From Cercozoa sp. M6MM (Eukaryota > Endomyxa: Ascetosporea), in NCBI GenBank assembly GCA_040357565.1, contig JBDODJ010000003.1: DNA of 64,000 nucleotides. The stretch is one strand, 5' to 3'. Each line of letters opens with the position of its first letter. Positions within the stretch are counted from its first letter, which is position 1. Both the position numbers and the translations under genes were made by a program. Positions 52,905 to 64,000 of the stretch are shown here, in pieces. The notes under the pieces are model-generated. The model had not been told where the DNA came from. It made no database searches and was given only the letters and a program-made list of their open reading frames with translations.

Positions 52905-53328
52905 AGACGCCTTTGAGCGAGTCAACACATACTACGTATCGATATCGATATCGATATCGATATCGTATCGTATCGTATGAATCACGACGGAAAACCTCGG
53001 CCTCCGCGCGCTTAAACCAAACGAAAGTCATTGAGTTTAATTATCGTACTTGTTTGAGCTCGCCAAGTCTTCTGTCAACGCCTGCGCCCAAGGTTGTCCA
53101 TATCCCGGTAGAGGACGATTGTGTCGCATGGAGAGGTAGATGCCTGACCGGACTCCCGCGCCTCCGCTTCGGCCTAGACTCTTGTGTCGAAATAGACTGA
53201 ACTAACTAACTATCGTCGTACTTGTTTACGTTAACTAAACAAAGTTTCGTTCGACCGGGCGCAATTTACGGTTCCACCCCCGGCCGATACGACATAGAAC
53301 CGCGTGGAAGGCTCCGCTCGCGTCGAGT
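52905..53328. other. Convergent intergenic spacer
   Basis: Contains the ATCGAT repeat and otherwise unassigned sequence between RAD51 and the minus-strand solenoid gene. A tRNA was looked for and not found with any confidence. Confidence 0.35.
52937..52978. repeat. ATCGAT/ATCGT tandem repeat
   Basis: Tandem self-complementary TATCGA units followed by TATCG units, just 3' of RAD51. It could form a hairpin. Confidence 0.9.
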
Positions 53329-56300
53329 TCAAGGCACAACCCTTCGGCGCTTGCCACGTGGGTCCCTGCCGTTCGAAGCATCGGAGTAGGTGCTGGCGGT
53401 GTCTATATTCTCAAGGCCACAGGCATTGGAGACGGCGTCGGCGACGAGCTTGGCGCTTTCGCTCAAAAATCCGGGCGACTTCTCCGTGAAACGTCGACCT
53501 CGTCGTCGCTGTAGTCACAACGCGTAACACACACACCACTTGTTCTGACGGATGCCATACGAGTGCAAGAATTACCCGGTTGCCAAGCGGCGAGAACACT
53601 GCTTGTTGCGTGATGTCGGCCACCTTTCGTTCCGGTCGTTCAGCAACACGGAGTGCGTCGAGCCAGCGTCCTTGTTGCAAGAAGAGACGATCTGGCGAGG
53701 TTTCCACAGGAAGCATGCTACTCAAGACAGGAAACTGGCGTGCAAGCTTCTTGGCAAGCTCAAGTTCATCGTGCTCGATAATTTCAGTCATGAACCACTT
53801 GATTTCTTCCGCGCTGAAGCAAGAAACCACCTTGAGTCAACCACAGAGAAAAAGACAAAACAGCAAAGAGTACGATATTTGCATGTCGAGGAGAGTGTGT
53901 AGTGCGTAGTCAAAGCGTCGGTGTCGGCACCAGGCTTTTGCAACAAGGAGTTGCTGCGAGTCGGTCGCACTGACCTGCAGCTGCAGCTGCCGGGCGCGTT
54001 CCAACGCCTCCGGACTGCCGACGTCGAGCAGAAAGAGCACACATGTCATCTGCACCGACTCGGGCAGCAGCGACTCGAGGAACTGCACTGTCGGTGCCGA
54101 CGGCAGCGTCGACAGCGGCACGAACTGTGAGTCCACATGCAGAGCAACGTAGTACAGGGTCTGCCTCAGTGCTGTGCTGTCGCGACAGGAGGCAATCAGA
54201 ACAGCAAGGCCACCCTACTAATCATACACATATACAGATGGCAGTTGACACATGTATGGTGTTTTGTCATTACAGAAAGCGCCTCTGGATAACAGGCATC
54301 GGCCGACAGACCGAGTTGCCGCATCAATGAGTCCGCGAACGGAGCCTTTTGTGCCCGTCTCGGGACTGCGAACACGGGCGTTTCGTGCACTTTCGACAGG
54401 CAGAAGAGTGTCATCTACATGGATGGCAGGGGTGCATGTGTTTGAAAAGTGGAGGAGAGGGGAGTCAAAACACACCTGCAGCGGCACAACCGCAGCAGAA
54501 GCCTGCGATTTCAGTTGCGTTATTTTGTCGCGAAGTTCTTGCGACAGAGGACGACTCAGCAGAGCCGTACTCATGCGCACGTGTTGTCGGTGTCTATTGG
54601 TACCAAGTCAACCGCGTATCCAATCACGCGTGTGACAGGTTGGTACTAAACATCGCCTTGGTACCGATGTATGCACTGTAGGACTGTCATGTGCAAGTCG
54701 CTCACGTCGTCGGAGACTCCGCTGGGATTGTTCTCGTGTTGCGACAGTGTGGCAAGGAGTTCGTTGATGTGAGGCATGCAGGCGGCACGTGCTTGAAGCC
54801 ACTGCGAGGCCAGAGCGATGTGCGACACACTGTACCGCTTGTCACCACTTGGCTCGTGCTCTTCGACGTGTGCCAGCGCTCTGTAGTCACACCACGTACC
54901 CATACATAAAACATATGTCTGTGTAGATACATTATTATGTATGTGTGTATATGTGGTTGTACTTGGAAACAGCAGCGGCGTCGGAGAAGGCGTTAGCGCA
55001 GTAGTTAAGCAGCTTCCACTGCAGGCGCTGCTTGGGCGGCAGATCCGACGCAGCCGGCGGCGACGGCAGCACCGACTCGCTGTGCAGTCGGAAAACTGTG
55101 CCGAGTGCTGCCGTCAGTTTCGAGTCCAGTCGACGCCACACCGTGCCAAACCGTCTCCGCCAGAAGGCTGCATTTTACGTCCATATGCGACAATGATACG
55201 TCTCATGATACCCTTTCTCTATTGAATCAAGTATGTACACTTGGCAGCAGGCGAAAATGCGAGGTACTTGCGAGTCATCAAGGCACCAAATTGCGTCAGT
55301 GCACACACAGAGACCTGCATCACGAGGTTCAAGGAAAGGAGGGAAGAGAAGGGTACGCATAGTCAGTCAAGTACCGAAGCATCGTGCGGGTTCTCGACTG
55401 AGGACAGGAGCGTAGCTTTGGCACTGCATACGGCGCGAGTCTCGGTCGGTAGTGCAACTACGGCATCATCGACGAGAGTGACGTCGTCGGTCGTGGAGTG
55501 CAGCAGACGAGGAGATACGGGCGTGGCGGCATTGATGTCCATGCTGCCGGTGACGTCGAGGTCGGTGGCACGGGAGGTGTGTTGTGCCACCTGTCGCAGC
55601 AGCAGCAGTCGGTCGCACCGCTGTGTCACGACGGCAACGCCCGTGTCGGTAACGACGGGACAGTGCTCACTAGACAGACGCATCTCCGTGTCGCTCGTGA
55701 TGCACAGTGTTGCCTGCACGATACGACAGTCTCGTGCCTTGCCGCTCTTGTCAAACCCGTTCGGCAACAAGCATGCCACCTCCGACGGTGATATGCACCT
55801 ACACACATCAAGTAACTGGTACCTTCCACTCATGTAGAAGACATAGATGATACCACACGGAACGAGAGTGCACGGCGAGGTGACACACCGGCACAGCAAC
55901 ACGATCGGTAAGACACTGCGCCTGGTAGACACTGCCCTGGAAGAGACGCGACAGCAACACCTCGCCTGATGTTGTGACGGACACTAAGACGGCCTCGTTG
56001 GGCGACAGGGCCATAGCAGCAAACGCGGCAATCTCCTGTGGGTTCTGAGATTCAAAGAGTTCGACATCGTCCGACGCTCGCTTCAGCGGCAGTGCGAACA
56101 CACTGCCGCGCCGTGTCATGGCCAGCACGTGCCCACTCGCAAAAGAAAGCATGGCAGCTCCGTCGCACTGTGTTTGCAGTACGTCACTCAGGCCACGATT
56201 GATGTCCAGCACACTCAGCTGCACAGGTACACTTCTGTCTGCACACAAAGAGAGTTTGATCTACCTGTCCATTGCGCTGCAGCACTGCGAGAAGTGAGTC

Positions 56301-56560
56301 GCTGTTGGAACGGCACAACACGGCATCTGTCACTGGCGAATCGAGCTGTCGTTGTAGCCTTCCGTTTCGAGAGACCACGTGAACTTTCGTTCCTGCATCA
56401 GACCTGTCACTCAAACAAGAACATAAGCACACACAGTGTCCTCAAACAAGAACATACAAACAGACACAGCAGCCATGCCGAGCATCCACGATACGTTCGG
56501 CGCAGAAAAACCCTCCGCCACGACGTGGTACGCGTTCCTCGAAGAAAGAGCTACGCGGCG
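53329..56560 (-). CDS. Propeller/solenoid-like protein, family not recognised
   Basis: Minus-strand, many short exons. The N-terminal half shows beta-rich repeats: HVVSRNGRLQRQLDSPVTDA, LLAVLQRNGQ, MLSFASGHVLAMTRRGSVFA, AFAAMALSPNEAVLVSVTTS with GEVLLSRLF, and PVVTDTGVAVVTQRCDRLLL. This suggests a beta-propeller. The C-terminal half is helical: KQRLQWKLLNYCANAFSDAA, HIALASQWLQARAACMPHIN, VQFLESLLPESVQM, RRFDYALHTLLDMQI and DELELAKKLARQF. It ends GLENIDTASTYSDAS and GKRRRVVP at 53329; the last tract resembles a nuclear signal. This propeller-plus-solenoid plan is shared by nucleoporins such as ELYS and by coat or tether proteins. The first exon is unresolved; the upstream limit is approximate. 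Confidence 0.55.
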
Positions 56561-56615
56561 ACGAGATCACTGCACATTCAATGGACAAAGGTGGTGAGGA
56601 GGCCGCAGGGTTATT

Positions 56616-56930
56616 TTATTGGCAGAAGATGGCACCAGCCTCTTTTAACTGGCGCAACTGCGCTATCTCCCTGTGGATCTGTGCCCGCAGGTCCTGCATC
56701 GCGGGTACGACACCAGACGGAGGCTGTTCGGCGTTGCACGCCCAAAAAAGCTTTTCGCTTGTTTTTTCCTGTCTTTTTAAGGGTGCGTCGTATGACCGAA
56801 TTTGGCACTAGTCGCTGCTCCAGAAAGGTGCTAACGATTGCTAAATTGCTTTGGGTGTGACCAGAAGTGATAGAACCACGGAAGAACGAAGTTGGCTCTG
56901 ACACGAAAGCACATTCCCAATCACACACGA
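56616..56930 (-). CDS. Small coiled-coil protein
   Basis: Two exons join in phase: one with NLAIVSTFLEQRLVPNS and the last with PPSGVVPAMQDLRAQIHREI then AQLRQLKEAGAIFCQ. The stop TAA at 56616-56618 overlaps an AATAAA polyadenylation signal (gene sense CAATAAAATAA). The heptad-like C-terminus suggests a coiled coil. The first exon is unclear (a candidate begins MCFRVRANFVLP). Head to head with eIF4G, within about 180 bases. No family was recognised. Confidence 0.4.
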
Positions 56931-57112
56931 CACACACGAGTGTTTTTCTTGGCTTTGCTTCTTGTTTTCGCCCGGACGCTACCGTGACAGGACACAGTGA
57001 GTGAACGGTACACGCACGCGTCGCGAGGCCTTTTGGCTAGGCAGGCACAGGCACAGGAACAATAACACCGAGAACACCGAGAGGAGGAGGGAGCGAGGAG
57101 AGAGTTGCAGCG

Positions 57113-58641
57113 ATGTCATCGTCGTCGTCGGAGCATTCGTTCCACAGTGCCGGCGGCGGCGGGCGTGGTGGCCACAGTCGTGGCGGTCGCGGTCGTGGTC
57201 GCGGAGGCTACCGTCGCGGTCGAGGAGGTCGCGGCGGCGGCCACCGAGGCGGGCACGTGCGGCAGCACTCGCACCCGCAGTCGCACCGCGGCAGTCCGAG
57301 GCGCAATCGCGGCGGCCGCACGCCTCGACACGAGCAACGCAGTTTCTACTACGAGCAGCAGACTTCGGTACTTTCTTTCTACTATCTGTTCGTATCTTGT
57401 GTCAACTAACTGGTGTGTATGTGTGGACAGCCCAGCATGTCGGGCATGTCAGGCATGACGGGCATGTCGGGCATGTACAGTATGCCGCACATGCCGATGC
57501 AGATGCAGGCGCACGGCATCCCAGCCATGCAGATGGTTGACCCATCCACCGGACAAACCATCATGGTGTCGCCGCAGTTGTCGCACATGCAGACGCACGT
57601 GCAGCCGCAATTCATCGTGCAGAACATGCAGCACCTGTCGCTGGATACACCTGCCTCCAGCAACACCAGCAACGAGGCCGCTGCCACCGGTGCCAGTCCT
57701 GCCAGCGGTGCCTCCATGATCGCTGCCTTCCGTGCCCGAGTACCTCCTATTTCCTCACTGTGTGCATCTTGCTTTCACCTGTCTTCTGTACGCAGGCTGC
57801 CAACCAGGCCAAGTCTGCGAACAAGGCCGATGATGATGTACCCCCCCCCCCCGCTCTCTCCTGCTGGGTGCATTTTGTGTCTGTGCATAGTCGCCTACCA
57901 CATCGACGAAACGACTCGAAATGAAGAGTCTTTTCGCCTCCGTTAGTTCCAAAAAGACGCCGCCCGTCGCCGCAGAAGCACAGGTCGAGTCGAAGCAAGA
58001 GCCGAAGCAAGAAGCACAGCCTGAGCCGAAGCAAGAAGCACAGCCTGAGCCGAAGCAAGAAGCACAGTCTAAGCCGGAACTGGTCAAAGCTGAGCCGCAG
58101 CCTGAGCTGACCAAGCCGACTGACGTCGAAGTTGCCGAGTCGGAGGACATTGTCGAGTCGGAACACGCGTCGTCGCGAGCCGTCTCAGACGAGGACTTTG
58201 ACTCCGACCACGACGAGTCCGACTCCGGCTCTGGTACTGACTCTGGCTCCGAAGACTCCGGCTCCGGCTCTGACTCTGGCTCTGACGACGACGGCGAGTC
58301 CGACGAAGAGTCCGACGAAAGCGACGACGACGACAGCAGTCAGGCCGCCGATGATGTCGCCGATCGGACCACCGACCAGACCGACGATCAGACTGCCGAT
58401 CGGGAAAACGCTGCGGCCGATCAATCTGACAAGAAGGCATTCTTCCGACCTCTCAAGAGCCCTGTCGAAAAGTCGCCTTTCACGTGCGTTTCTGTGCATC
58501 GACAGACATATACTATTTATATTTTGTATGTGTGTCTATATAAATATGTATGTAAATATTATATCGGTATATGTATGTATATATATACACATATTCATAT
58601 ATATATATATATGTATATATTTGTATGTATATATATATATG

Positions 58642-58672
<31 letters not shown>

Positions 58673-58992
58673 GAGGTATGTGTGCAGTACTCGACCCAAG
58701 AAGCCCGAGTACTTTGGCATGAGTGCCGAGCAGTTGACGCCGGAGGACGCACCGACAGGACGGCGCCGCTACACGACGGCGCAGCTGCTGCAGGCCAAGC
58801 GGCACGCCGTTTGTTCTGTTCCCTGCATCGACGACCTTGTCGCGCTGGCCATCACTGACTACAGCAGGCGCGACTACTCGTACACACATATGCATATACA
58901 CACATATATATATATATCTTTATGTGTAGGGATACAGTTATATATATATATATGTGTGTATATATGTGCAGGTATGTATTCTACGTATACAG

Positions 58993-59023
<31 letters not shown>

Positions 59024-61940
59024 TTGTGTATTTTTATATGTAGCAAGATGCTGTCGCACACTCTGGGCGGTCCCGGCGGACCCCCAAGTCTGCGCGACCG
59101 CCACAAGGACGGCTACAGAGACAGAGACAGAGACAGAGACCGCAAGGGCAAGGGCAAGGGCAAGGGCAAGGGCAAGGGTGGCAAGAAGGGCCGCCGGCAT
59201 GGCGACCAGAAGACGCGCATTGTACCATTCTACCCCCCCCCCCCCCCCCGCACCCCTGGTGAGATAATGTAGCCTTTACGTGTGTGTGTGAGTGCAGCCC
59301 AAGCGAGGTCCCAAGGCGCCGCCTCCCAGTGCGAATGCCTGGCGACCGGGCCTCATGACGGAGGAGAATGCAGCGCTGCGACGACAGGTGCGCTCGCTGC
59401 TGAACAAGATGTCGGTCACCAACTACGCCAAGCTGTCGGAGAAGTTCGTCACACTCGTCACTGAGGAGGTGTGTGCTTCTGTCTATTTGTCGATGTATAT
59501 TCGTGTATTGTATCGCTTTATGTATTTTGTTTGCATGTTTGTTATTTGTTTGTTTGTGTATGTTATTCATTTCTTTATTTCTTTATTTGTTTATTTGTTT
59601 ATTTGTTTGGTCATTTGTTTGTGTAGCTGTTTGTTTATTTGTTTGTTTGTTTATTTGTTTGTTTCTGTATTTGTCTAGATATCTATTTCTTTATTTTTTG
59701 GTATTTGTACACGGGTTAGGTGGACAACGCCGGCAAGCTGTTCGACGTGGTGACACTTGTGTTCGACCGCACGTGCGACGACCATGACAGCGTGTCGCTG
59801 TTCGCGCTGCTGTGTCAGCAGGTCGAAGACAGCATTGGCGACAAGGTTTTCGACGTTGAGCAGGAGGACGGCTCGATCGGCCAGCTCACCTGGCGCAGTG
59901 CACTCGTGCGCATGTCTCGTCAGAGGTAGCTCTCCCTCCTGCCAACCTTATGCATATAAATATATGTATATATTTGCCAACGCCTCCTGGTGCCCCTGTA
60001 GAGTGGAGAATTTTGCCCCGCCGGTGCAGGAGGAAGGCATGAGCGACGAGGTGTTCCAGGAGGAACTGCACAAGCACAAGCACCGCGCCAACGGCAACGT
60101 GCTCTTCATGGGCGCACTGTACGAACACAAGATCGTGTCCGAGGTGCCTTCCATTTCCCTCATGTGTATACCTATTTATACCTATCTGAATATTGAACTT
60201 ATGTGACCCAGAAACTGGTGCACAAGATCATAGCCGAGCGCCTGCAAGACGGCACCTCGGAGAACGAGGTCGAGGCGGTGACACTGATGCTGCGCTCGGC
60301 CGGCCGCACGCTGGACCACGCCAAGTCACACACGCACATCAGCATGTACATCCAGCGCGTGCTGGCGCTGTCGGCGGGCTTCTCGATGCGCACGCGCAGC
60401 AAGGCGCAGGACCTGGCCGACTTGTTCCGCAACAAGTGGAAGGACACGTCGCCGCTGTCGCGCAAGAGCAAGGCCAAGACCATCGAGGAGTTCCGCGCCG
60501 ACTACGAGAAGGCCAAGCTCGAGAAGGAGCAGAAGGCGCGTCGTCGGCCCGGCGGCTCACGTGGCCCGCCGCGCGATCGCTCCGGCTTCCGTGATCGCGG
60601 CGATCGCGACAGGCGGCGCGACGGTGCGTTTCTCTGATCAATCTCTTGGATACATGTAAATAATGATATGTATTTAAATTAATATATCTATACTAGATTT
60701 ATACTATATTTCCATTATAAGCCTTATATATGTTACATATATTTTAGTGTATGTGGTAGGTCGTTCGCATCCCCCGGCGAAGCGAGGCGGTCGCAAGATG
60801 CGCGGCGCGCCGAAGCGTACGCAGGAGGACGCGGCATCGGCGCTGATGGCGCATAAGAAGGAGCAGGCGCGCAAGCGAAAGGAGAAGGAACAGGACAGGA
60901 GCAAGACTGCTGCTGCTGTCACAGGCAAGCGTCGTCCCGTGCCTTCCCGGTCCAAGTACGTGCCGCCTTCGCAGCGAACGGCTCTGTCAGCGTCGTCAGG
61001 TTCACGTGCTTCGCGCGACGACGGTGACAGACGCTCTAAGGACAGCATGCGTGTCTCCAACCGATTCTCTGTCTTTGTACTGCCCTGCTTCTCTGCTCAC
61101 TCTATGTACCTATATGGAGTACACACTCATCCTCGTAGGTTGACAATGAGTCCGAGGAAGAGGAGGAGGAAGAGGAAGTCGAGGAGACCGAGGAGACCGA
61201 GGAGGAGGAGGAGGAGGAAATCGAGGAGGCCTCGTCGAGTGAGACTACCGAGGACAAGGAGACGGTGCTGCAGACACTGTGTCTTGACTGGCTGGAAGCT
61301 GTGTCGGCCAAGGACGACTCGGGCCTCCGCAGCACGCTGTCACAGTACGCAGCGTCGCTCGGCACGGCTGACCTGTTCAAGCTTGCGTACGACCTGCTGT
61401 CGCAGAAGCAGGACGTTGTGGCCAAGTCGGTTGAGGCCATGTCGCATGCCTGCACTGTGCTGATGTCGGCCTTGCCCAAGCAGCTGCGAGACCAAGCTTC
61501 GGGTGTTGATACGGCGTGCAACGGACTCTATGCCTTCGCCAAGGCCAACCAAGAATGCATGCTCGAGCTGCCCATCGCCGGCATGGCACTCGCGCCCGTG
61601 TTGATCTCTCTCGCCAAGAACGACGCCGCCGTTCTCGCGCGCATCAACGAGATCTGCAAGCGCTGCCAGCAGGAGTCCGGCACGATGATGGCGCCGCACA
61701 ACCTCTCGCCCTACATTGCCGAGCGGCTGTGTCTCAACGATCCTGCCAGTGGTACACCCACACTCTGTCCTTGCCTTGTGTGTGTTGTACCAGCAAGGTA
61801 TGTTTGGTGTGTTGACAGCTGAGAGCGTAGCTGCCGCGCTGCCTGACAAGGACGCCGGTCGCTGCAATGCCGACAAGCATCCGCTCGTGTTCGAGGCGCT
61901 CAAGGCCGCCGGTCGTGCCTCCGAGCCGCGGCGTCGTTGA
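57113..61940 (+). CDS. EIF4G: Translation initiation factor eIF4G
   Basis: Scaffold that links eIF4E, eIF4A and eIF3 on mRNA caps. The N-terminus is RGG-rich ([20 protein letters not shown]), then Met/Gly repeats ([17 protein letters not shown]), then a Glu/Pro/Gln repeat (EPKQEAQ units, 57990-58070) and a long Asp/Ser acidic stretch. [13 protein letters not shown] holds the eIF4E-binding motif YxxxxLL. A KG repeat and [11 protein letters not shown] lead to the MIF4G domain (59390-60520): [53 protein letters not shown] and [17 protein letters not shown] later Glu-rich run precedes a helical C-terminal domain ([20 protein letters not shown]), possibly W2/MA3-like. Introns contain long TA repeats (58505-58680, 58885-58990) and C runs. 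AATAAA occurs at 62131, after the stop. Confidence 0.88.
58505..58680. repeat. AT-rich TATATG microsatellite intron
   Basis: An intron of eIF4G made largely of TA and TATG repeats. A second one with TA and GA repeats lies at 58885-59040. Confidence 0.9.
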
Positions 61941-62253
61941 CCGTGTTTCGATGTCCGACGTCTTGGGACGCTGCTTCGCGGTGTACAACTTCCTTCAAGT
62001 GCACCACATGTGCGGTGAGCGAGTGCGAACGTCCGCGATATATAGCGATACGGATATACGACCGACTCGGATATCGCGCGCTTTGAGCTTCAAGTTTGTA
62101 CTATATTCAACTTCGCGTCCGGCCATCGCTAATAAACGGAGCGACAAAGACCGCCTCTTTTTTGTTACTGACGTATACGGTGCGGTGAAGCTATTGTAAG
62201 GAAGTCAGAACCACTGACCGCGCACCAGCCACCACCACGCCAGGGCAAGGCAA
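61941..62253. terminator. Convergent 3' region with eIF4G polyadenylation signal
   Basis: The spacer between eIF4G and NIT2 stops holds AATAAA at 62131-62136 on the plus strand, about 190 bases after the eIF4G stop. The CGATATATAGCGATACGGATAT stretch around 62035-62060 has short inverted pieces. No exon was seen. Confidence 0.5.
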
Positions 62254-63990
62254 CTACTCAGCCCGAGTTTCAGTGCGACCGCATTGGTACAAGTCAGTGC
62301 GACGCTGCTGTAGCACCGGAATCTGCTGTCGCACGACGTCGACGCGAGACAGGTCGATGTCGACAATGCCGATTTCCTCTGCACAGACACTTGTGTACGC
62401 AAGGTAGACAGGAGGCTGACAAGGTACCATCATCGCCGAGTTCGAGAATAACATCGCCCCACGGCGAAACGACAGTCGAATGACCCCATGACTAAATTTA
62501 TACCTCGATGTGTCTGATATCCCCCCGTGTATATTGTCACTGTACATGGTAGGACGACTCGGTGTTTAAGGCAGGCGCACACGCCATGACGTAACACTGC
62601 TCAGATAAACTGATAGCCAAAGACAAGGCAGGACAGAAACGAGGCAGTAGTGACCTGTGTGTCAAGTGCACGCGCTCGCAGAAGTCTAGAACACAAGGGA
62701 TATCGCATGCAAATTGGCAAGGAAACGATAGAAGAGAGTACAGCTGCCAGTGCGCCGGTCCGGTGGTACGATTGAAAGCACCCGGGAAGACCAGTGCCTT
62801 CACAGTTGCATCTTCTCTCGTCTGGGCTGCCAACACAGAAAACCCAAGTATACAGAGTGACGGAAAGAACTAAAAGGGCGTACCCAACGCAAACTCTGGG
62901 AAGCGCAGGTCGTAGCAGATGCCAAAGCCGACCTTGGCTCCTGAACACAGACAACATTGCTGGAACAGAGGCATTGCTGCAGGTATTACGAACCGTCAAA
63001 GGGAGAAACGGCGACGGTCATAGCGTCACCGGCAGACAGAGAATCACTCTCGCGGAAGCGCATCGGCTTGATGCCACGTGCCTCGTCGCCCTGGACAAGG
63101 GAAACCAAGGTAGCGGGTCCAGTCAAAGTAAAGCAGGCAGAGAGGTACCTTGACATCGATATCGAACAGGTGCACCTTGCGGTGCTTGCACACGAGATCG
63201 CCTTCTGTGCCAACAGGCATACTTGCCTCCTGCATACCTCCAGGGGTAAGGATGAGTGTACCCTCATTCCACACCGTGAGCGTGTTGTACACGTTGCCCG
63301 TTTCCTCGCACTTCTCCGGGATACTGCCTCTGCACATTAACACACAAACATTTTACGAGGCAATCAAAGACACCAGAGGCAACTTACCCAACCAGCCAGA
63401 TGTTGTGCGCATCGGCAAGACGCGACATGAGGCCACTCGACATGCACTGATCTCGGATCTCTGTATGCAATGACACAGTAACGCACAAGGAAGCAAAACA
63501 GTCAAGGCCCAAAACCATGCAGATGAATCTTGTCTTTCGGAACGACCTACGTAGATTAACATACACACCGCACAGCATAGAAGAGTAAATCAAAGTACAC
63601 CTCTGCATACTCGGCAAAGGCGGAAGTGTCGTACGGCGAGTTCCAGATCTCAGGCAGCAGCACCATCTGCCCAATGTTCACATTGGAACAGTAGCTGAAC
63701 TCACCTTGTGGACCCACACACCTCCGCTCCTTGGCTGACAGCGCGCTCCACGAGTACTTCCATCTTCTGGAAGTTCTGCGCTTTGGAGCTACCCACTGTG
63801 GGCACAAACCAATCCGCATGCAATCCAGAAGAAGTAGGACCAAAAGATACCCTCCATCTGGACCAAAGCGACGCGCACCATATTCTTGTTGTTTCTGCAA
63901 GATTAATTCAAATATTTAGTGCGATCAAAAAACAACGAAATAAACTCACACTGCAACCGAACTTAAAACACGCGCTCCCGTTCTCAGCAT
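62254..63990 (-). CDS. NIT2: Omega-amidase NIT2 (nitrilase superfamily), probably mitochondrial
   Basis: Nitrilase-superfamily hydrolase of the Nit2 type, which hydrolyses alpha-ketoglutaramate and alpha-ketosuccinamate. The Glu-Lys-Cys triad is visible: LLPEIWNSPYDTSAFAEYAE (Glu), CKHRKVHLFDIDVK (Lys) and KVGFGICYDLRFPEFA (Cys). Also seen are GGSIPEK-type text (GSIPEKCEETGNVYNT), FPGAFNRTTGPAHWQL, RARALDTQ and the C-terminal RQQIPVLQQRRTDLYQ characteristic of Nit2. The start at 63990 gives MLRTGARVLSSVA, a presequence-like leader, and its intron restores the frame into NNKNMVRVALVQM. The internal ATG at 63891 would give a leaderless form. About nine short introns are present. It ends GRTETRAE at 62254. 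Confidence 0.9.
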
Positions 63991-64000
63991 GTTGCTTTTG

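Noticed and set aside
53041-53300. Possible tRNA near a GGTTCCA-like T-arm
   Set aside because: No matching acceptor, D-arm or anticodon stem could be paired by eye on either strand.

Overview
The window is nuclear DNA from a gene-dense, intron-rich protist. Genes sit on both strands, usually with under 600 bases between them. Nearly every gene is cut by short GT-AG introns of about 50-110 bases, many of which start GTAC. Dinucleotide microsatellites, C/G runs and TTTACCCC-type low-complexity sequence fill the introns. The four N runs (19279-19288, 26831-26930, 29615-29714, 31262-31361) all lie in or against such repeats. A Rac GTPase and a Frizzled-like receptor suggest Amorphea (amoebozoans, opisthokonts and relatives). 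That placement is inference, because there is no rRNA or phylogenetic marker to settle it.

Layout. 0-10 kb: GSK3 kinase (5' end outside the window), RBX1 RING protein, a DHHC palmitoyltransferase, a PLA2-like secreted protein, a secreted acidic protein, Rac, a small basic protein and proteasome subunit alpha-5. 10-19 kb: a second DHHC protein with a very long linker, an AlkB-type dioxygenase, a small membrane protein and an MFS-like transporter. 19-29 kb: an organellar RF2-type release factor, a Tom40-like porin, a DENN-domain protein and a four-EF-hand protein with a myristoylation-type start. 28-40 kb: a Sec5-like exocyst subunit and a very large unassigned protein, head to head. 40-49 kb: a secreted cytokinin-dehydrogenase-like flavoenzyme, head to head with a Frizzled-like receptor, then a GRIP/GRAB golgin. 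49-64 kb: a probable mitochondrial TPR protein, RAD51, an unassigned propeller/solenoid-like protein, a small coiled-coil protein, eIF4G and an omega-amidase (NIT2).

There is no operon logic. Genes are grouped only by position, and head-to-head pairs with 40-630 bases between start codons are common. Several genes belong to shared cell machineries: mitochondrial import and translation (Tom40, RF2, TPR protein), membrane traffic and lipidation (two DHHC enzymes, DENN, Sec5, golgin, Rac), protein turnover (RBX1, alpha-5) and signalling (GSK3, Rac, Frizzled-like receptor, EF-hand protein).

Exon joins were made by eye from reading frame, GT-AG ends and family motifs. First exons and exon edges are therefore less certain than the gene identities. 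No tRNA, rRNA, CRISPR array or autonomous transposon was recognised.
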